Shown: positions 13,349 to 14,575 of the stretch, piece by piece | Layout: the number at the start of each line of letters is the position of its first letter | Position numbering within the stretch: the stretch's first letter is position 1 | From: Promethearchaeota archaeon | GTDB taxonomy: Archaea; Asgardarchaeota; Lokiarchaeia; Sigynarchaeales; SOKP01 | NCBI GenBank assembly: GCA_014730295.1 | Contig: WJIN01000230.1 | Coordinates: 1-14,575, forward strand | Reading direction: 5' to 3' | Length of the DNA stretch: 14,575 bases | Notes under the pieces: model-generated | Told to the model about the DNA's origin: nothing | Database searches by the model: none | Seen by the model: the letters and a program-made list of their open reading frames with translations, nothing else | Position numbers and translations under genes: made by a program

Positions 13349-14149
13349 ATGAAAAAAATGAATGATGAAGAAAAAATTATATTGTATAATACCAAACGTA
13401 GTATCGCCACAATTACGCTTAATCGTCCCGACATGGCTCACGCATTCAATTGGGAATTGATGAAAGGTTTGTATGATCATCTGGTAAAAGCTCATGAGGA
13501 CGAAAATGTGAAATGTGTGCTCTTAAAGAGTTCGGGGGATAAGGTCTTTAGTTCTGGGATAGATATTCGAGCGGCCTCTGCCGATGATACGGACTATTTA
13601 AAAAAAATGCGGGAATTTGGCAGAAAAGTAACCCAAACGATGCTCGTAATGAAGGAACCTATCGTGGTCCAAGTTCAAGGCACTGCCATCGGATTCGGAA
13701 TGGAACTGATAATGGCAAGCGATTTAAGGATATTTGCCGATAAACCTATGAAGGAGATGTTTTTTCGAATGCCAGAAATCGCGATTGGTATCTATCCGCA
13801 AACGGGAGCCACAATACTACCTTTATTAGCTTTTGGGTTGAGTTATGCTAAAAAACTCCTGTTCACTTCAGATAGATTCGGATTAGATGATTTAAAAAAT
13901 TTAAATTTCCCCACGAGAGTGTTTGCTCCTGATCGCTTAGAAATTGAGACGAAAAAATTCATGCGAACCTTCAGTAAACGCATGGAATCGTTTATGCATC
14001 TTATTAAATCGTCTCTAACCATCATGAATAATAAACTCATTGAACGATGGTATGATCTCGAAGATAAATGTGGGGAAATTGCATATGAAAAACACTCCCA
14101 AAAAGAGATGGATGAAATCATTAAAAGCCTCTATCAAAATTATCCTTAA
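13349..14149 (+). CDS. Enoyl-CoA hydratase/isomerase family protein (crotonase paralogue 2)
   Basis: 266 aa, and clearly a paralogue of the gene before it: the segments IGFG, ASDL, PQTGAT, LKN.NFPT and the YDLEDKCG-like tail match in order. The first oxyanion-hole loop is FSSGIDI (67-73), the second VQGTAIGFGMEL (109-120). Both catalytic glutamates of the hydratase type are present: Glu119 (GFG-MEL, matching rat Glu144) and Glu143 (RMPEIAIG, matching rat Glu164). It is therefore the better candidate for an active enoyl-CoA hydratase, acting on trans-2-enoyl-CoA in beta-oxidation or related acyl-CoA metabolism. Two starts compete: ATG 13349, and ATG 13358, which has AAGG nine nt upstream and aligns better with the N-terminus of paralogue 1. 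I keep the longer form but lean to 13358. Confidence 0.9.
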   Translation: MKKMNDEEKIILYNTKRSIATITLNRPDMAHAFNWELMKGLYDHLVKAHEDENVKCVLLKSSGDKVFSSGIDIRAASADDTDYLKKMREFGRKVTQTMLVMKEPIVVQVQGTAIGFGMELIMASDLRIFADKPMKEMFFRMPEIAIGIYPQTGATILPLLAFGLSYAKKLLFTSDRFGLDDLKNLNFPTRVFAPDRLEIETKKFMRTFSKRMESFMHLIKSSLTIMNNKLIERWYDLEDKCGEIAYEKHSQKEMDEIIKSLYQNYP

Positions 14150-14220
14150 AAATATAATCTTTATTTCCCTAAAAATCCAAGTTTTTGTCTACATTTTTAT
14201 TGATTTCATGCAATTGCCCT

Positions 14221-14575
14221 TTAGAGATGTTTTTCTAACCAGATATAGATATCTCTATATACTTGAACTCGTTGTTTTTCGTGTAATATGTCGTGTAAGA
14301 GACCATCATATTCTTTATATGTTTTATCTCTACTTTTGACTTTCTTGAAAAAGTTTTTTACTTGTTTCTTGTCCGTAATTTTATCGTTCCCGGCTTGCAT
14401 TAAGAGAAGTGGACAATCGAAATCCGAAGCATGCTTCATTACCCATTTCATCGCTGAATTAATTTCGGAGTAAGTACTATACGTTATTTGTTTTAATACA
14501 TGTTTATCTGCGATCTGTTTCCGTAAAATCTTTAGGTCACTTGTTAGTTTGTTTTGGTCGATTTCAAATTCGATA
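14221..14575 (-). CDS. Monoacylglycerol lipase-like alpha/beta hydrolase, C-terminal part
   Basis: The frame is open from the right window edge to TAA at 14221, giving about 117 residues of the C-terminus; the beginning lies outside. It resembles the end of the serine aminopeptidase S33/monoacylglycerol lipase family: 'DFDCPLLLMQAGNDKITD' supplies the catalytic Asp (in GNDKI), and 'YDGLLHDILHE' supplies the catalytic His (the first His). It closes with 'YRDIYIWLEKHL'. Before that, a helical cap-like stretch includes 'KLTSDLKILRK' and 'ITYSTYSEINSAMKWV'. The nucleophile Ser is beyond the window. The internal Met at 14451 is not the start. It converges on crotonase 2 with a 71-bp gap. Lipid or ester hydrolysis is likely, and the exact substrate is unknown. 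Confidence 0.85.
   Translation of the reverse strand, partial: IEFEIDQNKLTSDLKILRKQIADKHVLKQITYSTYSEINSAMKWVMKHASDFDCPLLLMQAGNDKITDKKQVKNFFKKVKSRDKTYKEYDGLLHDILHEKQRVQVYRDIYIWLEKHL

Noticed and set aside
14040..14339. 99-aa plus-strand ORF overlapping the end of crotonase 2
   Set aside because: It overlaps a well-supported gene out of frame and then runs antisense to the hydrolase.
1..14575. Search for tRNA or rRNA genes, CRISPR arrays, insertion sequences, integrase or attachment sites
   Set aside because: I saw no regularly spaced direct repeats, transposase motifs or tRNA-like folds on reading both strands. Short or degenerate cases could be missed without computation.

Overview
The window is AT-rich (roughly two-thirds A+T by eye) and reads as archaeal. 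It carries an archaeal-type elongation factor 1-beta next to an archaeal four-CxxC zinc-ribbon protein. TTTAAA/TTTATATA-like boxes lie about 25-40 nt ahead of many starts, and Shine-Dalgarno sites are present at some genes and absent from others. Complete MutS and MutL, tandem crotonases, many small zinc-knuckle proteins and many membrane proteins make an Asgard archaeon (Promethearchaeota, Lokiarchaeota-like) my best guess. That placement is inference from gene content and style, not from a marker phylogeny.

Layout. Positions 1-172 are gene-free and begin with a hairpin plus T-run that looks like the terminator of a gene lying to the left. At 173-388 (-) is a short, apparently truncated ORF resembling the front of a duplicated-hybrid-motif (M23/lipoyl-like) domain. 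At 508-1293 (+) is an unknown four-helix membrane protein with a central PH-like soluble region. At 1352-3067 (+) is an alpha/beta hydrolase fused to a multi-pass membrane domain. At 3128-3610 (-) is a CxxC plus winged-helix protein, and at 3820-4212 (-) a DUF1761 membrane protein with a perfect Shine-Dalgarno. At 4459-4973 (+) lies the translation pair, zinc-ribbon protein then aEF1B. At 5021-5170 (-) is a 46-49 aa zinc-knuckle protein that is easy to miss.

From 12194 down to 5436 everything is on the minus strand in the order mutS, xylose-isomerase-like TIM barrel, isoprenylcysteine-methyltransferase-like membrane enzyme, mutL. MutL keeps the full endonuclease motif set (DQHA-x2-E-x4-E and the C-terminal zinc-site motifs), so this is a nicking, methyl-independent type of mismatch repair. 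MutS is long (976 aa) because of an extra coiled coil placed before a QTTFF motif, which sits where bacterial MutS carries its clamp-binding motif. Each of the four genes has a separate TATA-like box, so they are probably neighbours rather than one strict operon.

At 12452-14149 (+) are two tandem crotonase-fold (enoyl-CoA hydratase/isomerase) paralogues. The second keeps both catalytic glutamates; the first has lost one. At the right edge (14221-14575, -) is the C-terminal end of a monoacylglycerol-lipase-like alpha/beta hydrolase. I see no tRNA, rRNA, CRISPR array, insertion sequence or integrase.

The observations most worth a second look are the MutS C-terminal extension, the mutS-to-mutL neighbourhood, the crotonase pair with unequal active sites, the hydrolase/membrane-domain fusion, the tiny zinc protein with a palindrome over its presumed TATA box, and the large hairpin between mutS and the crotonases.
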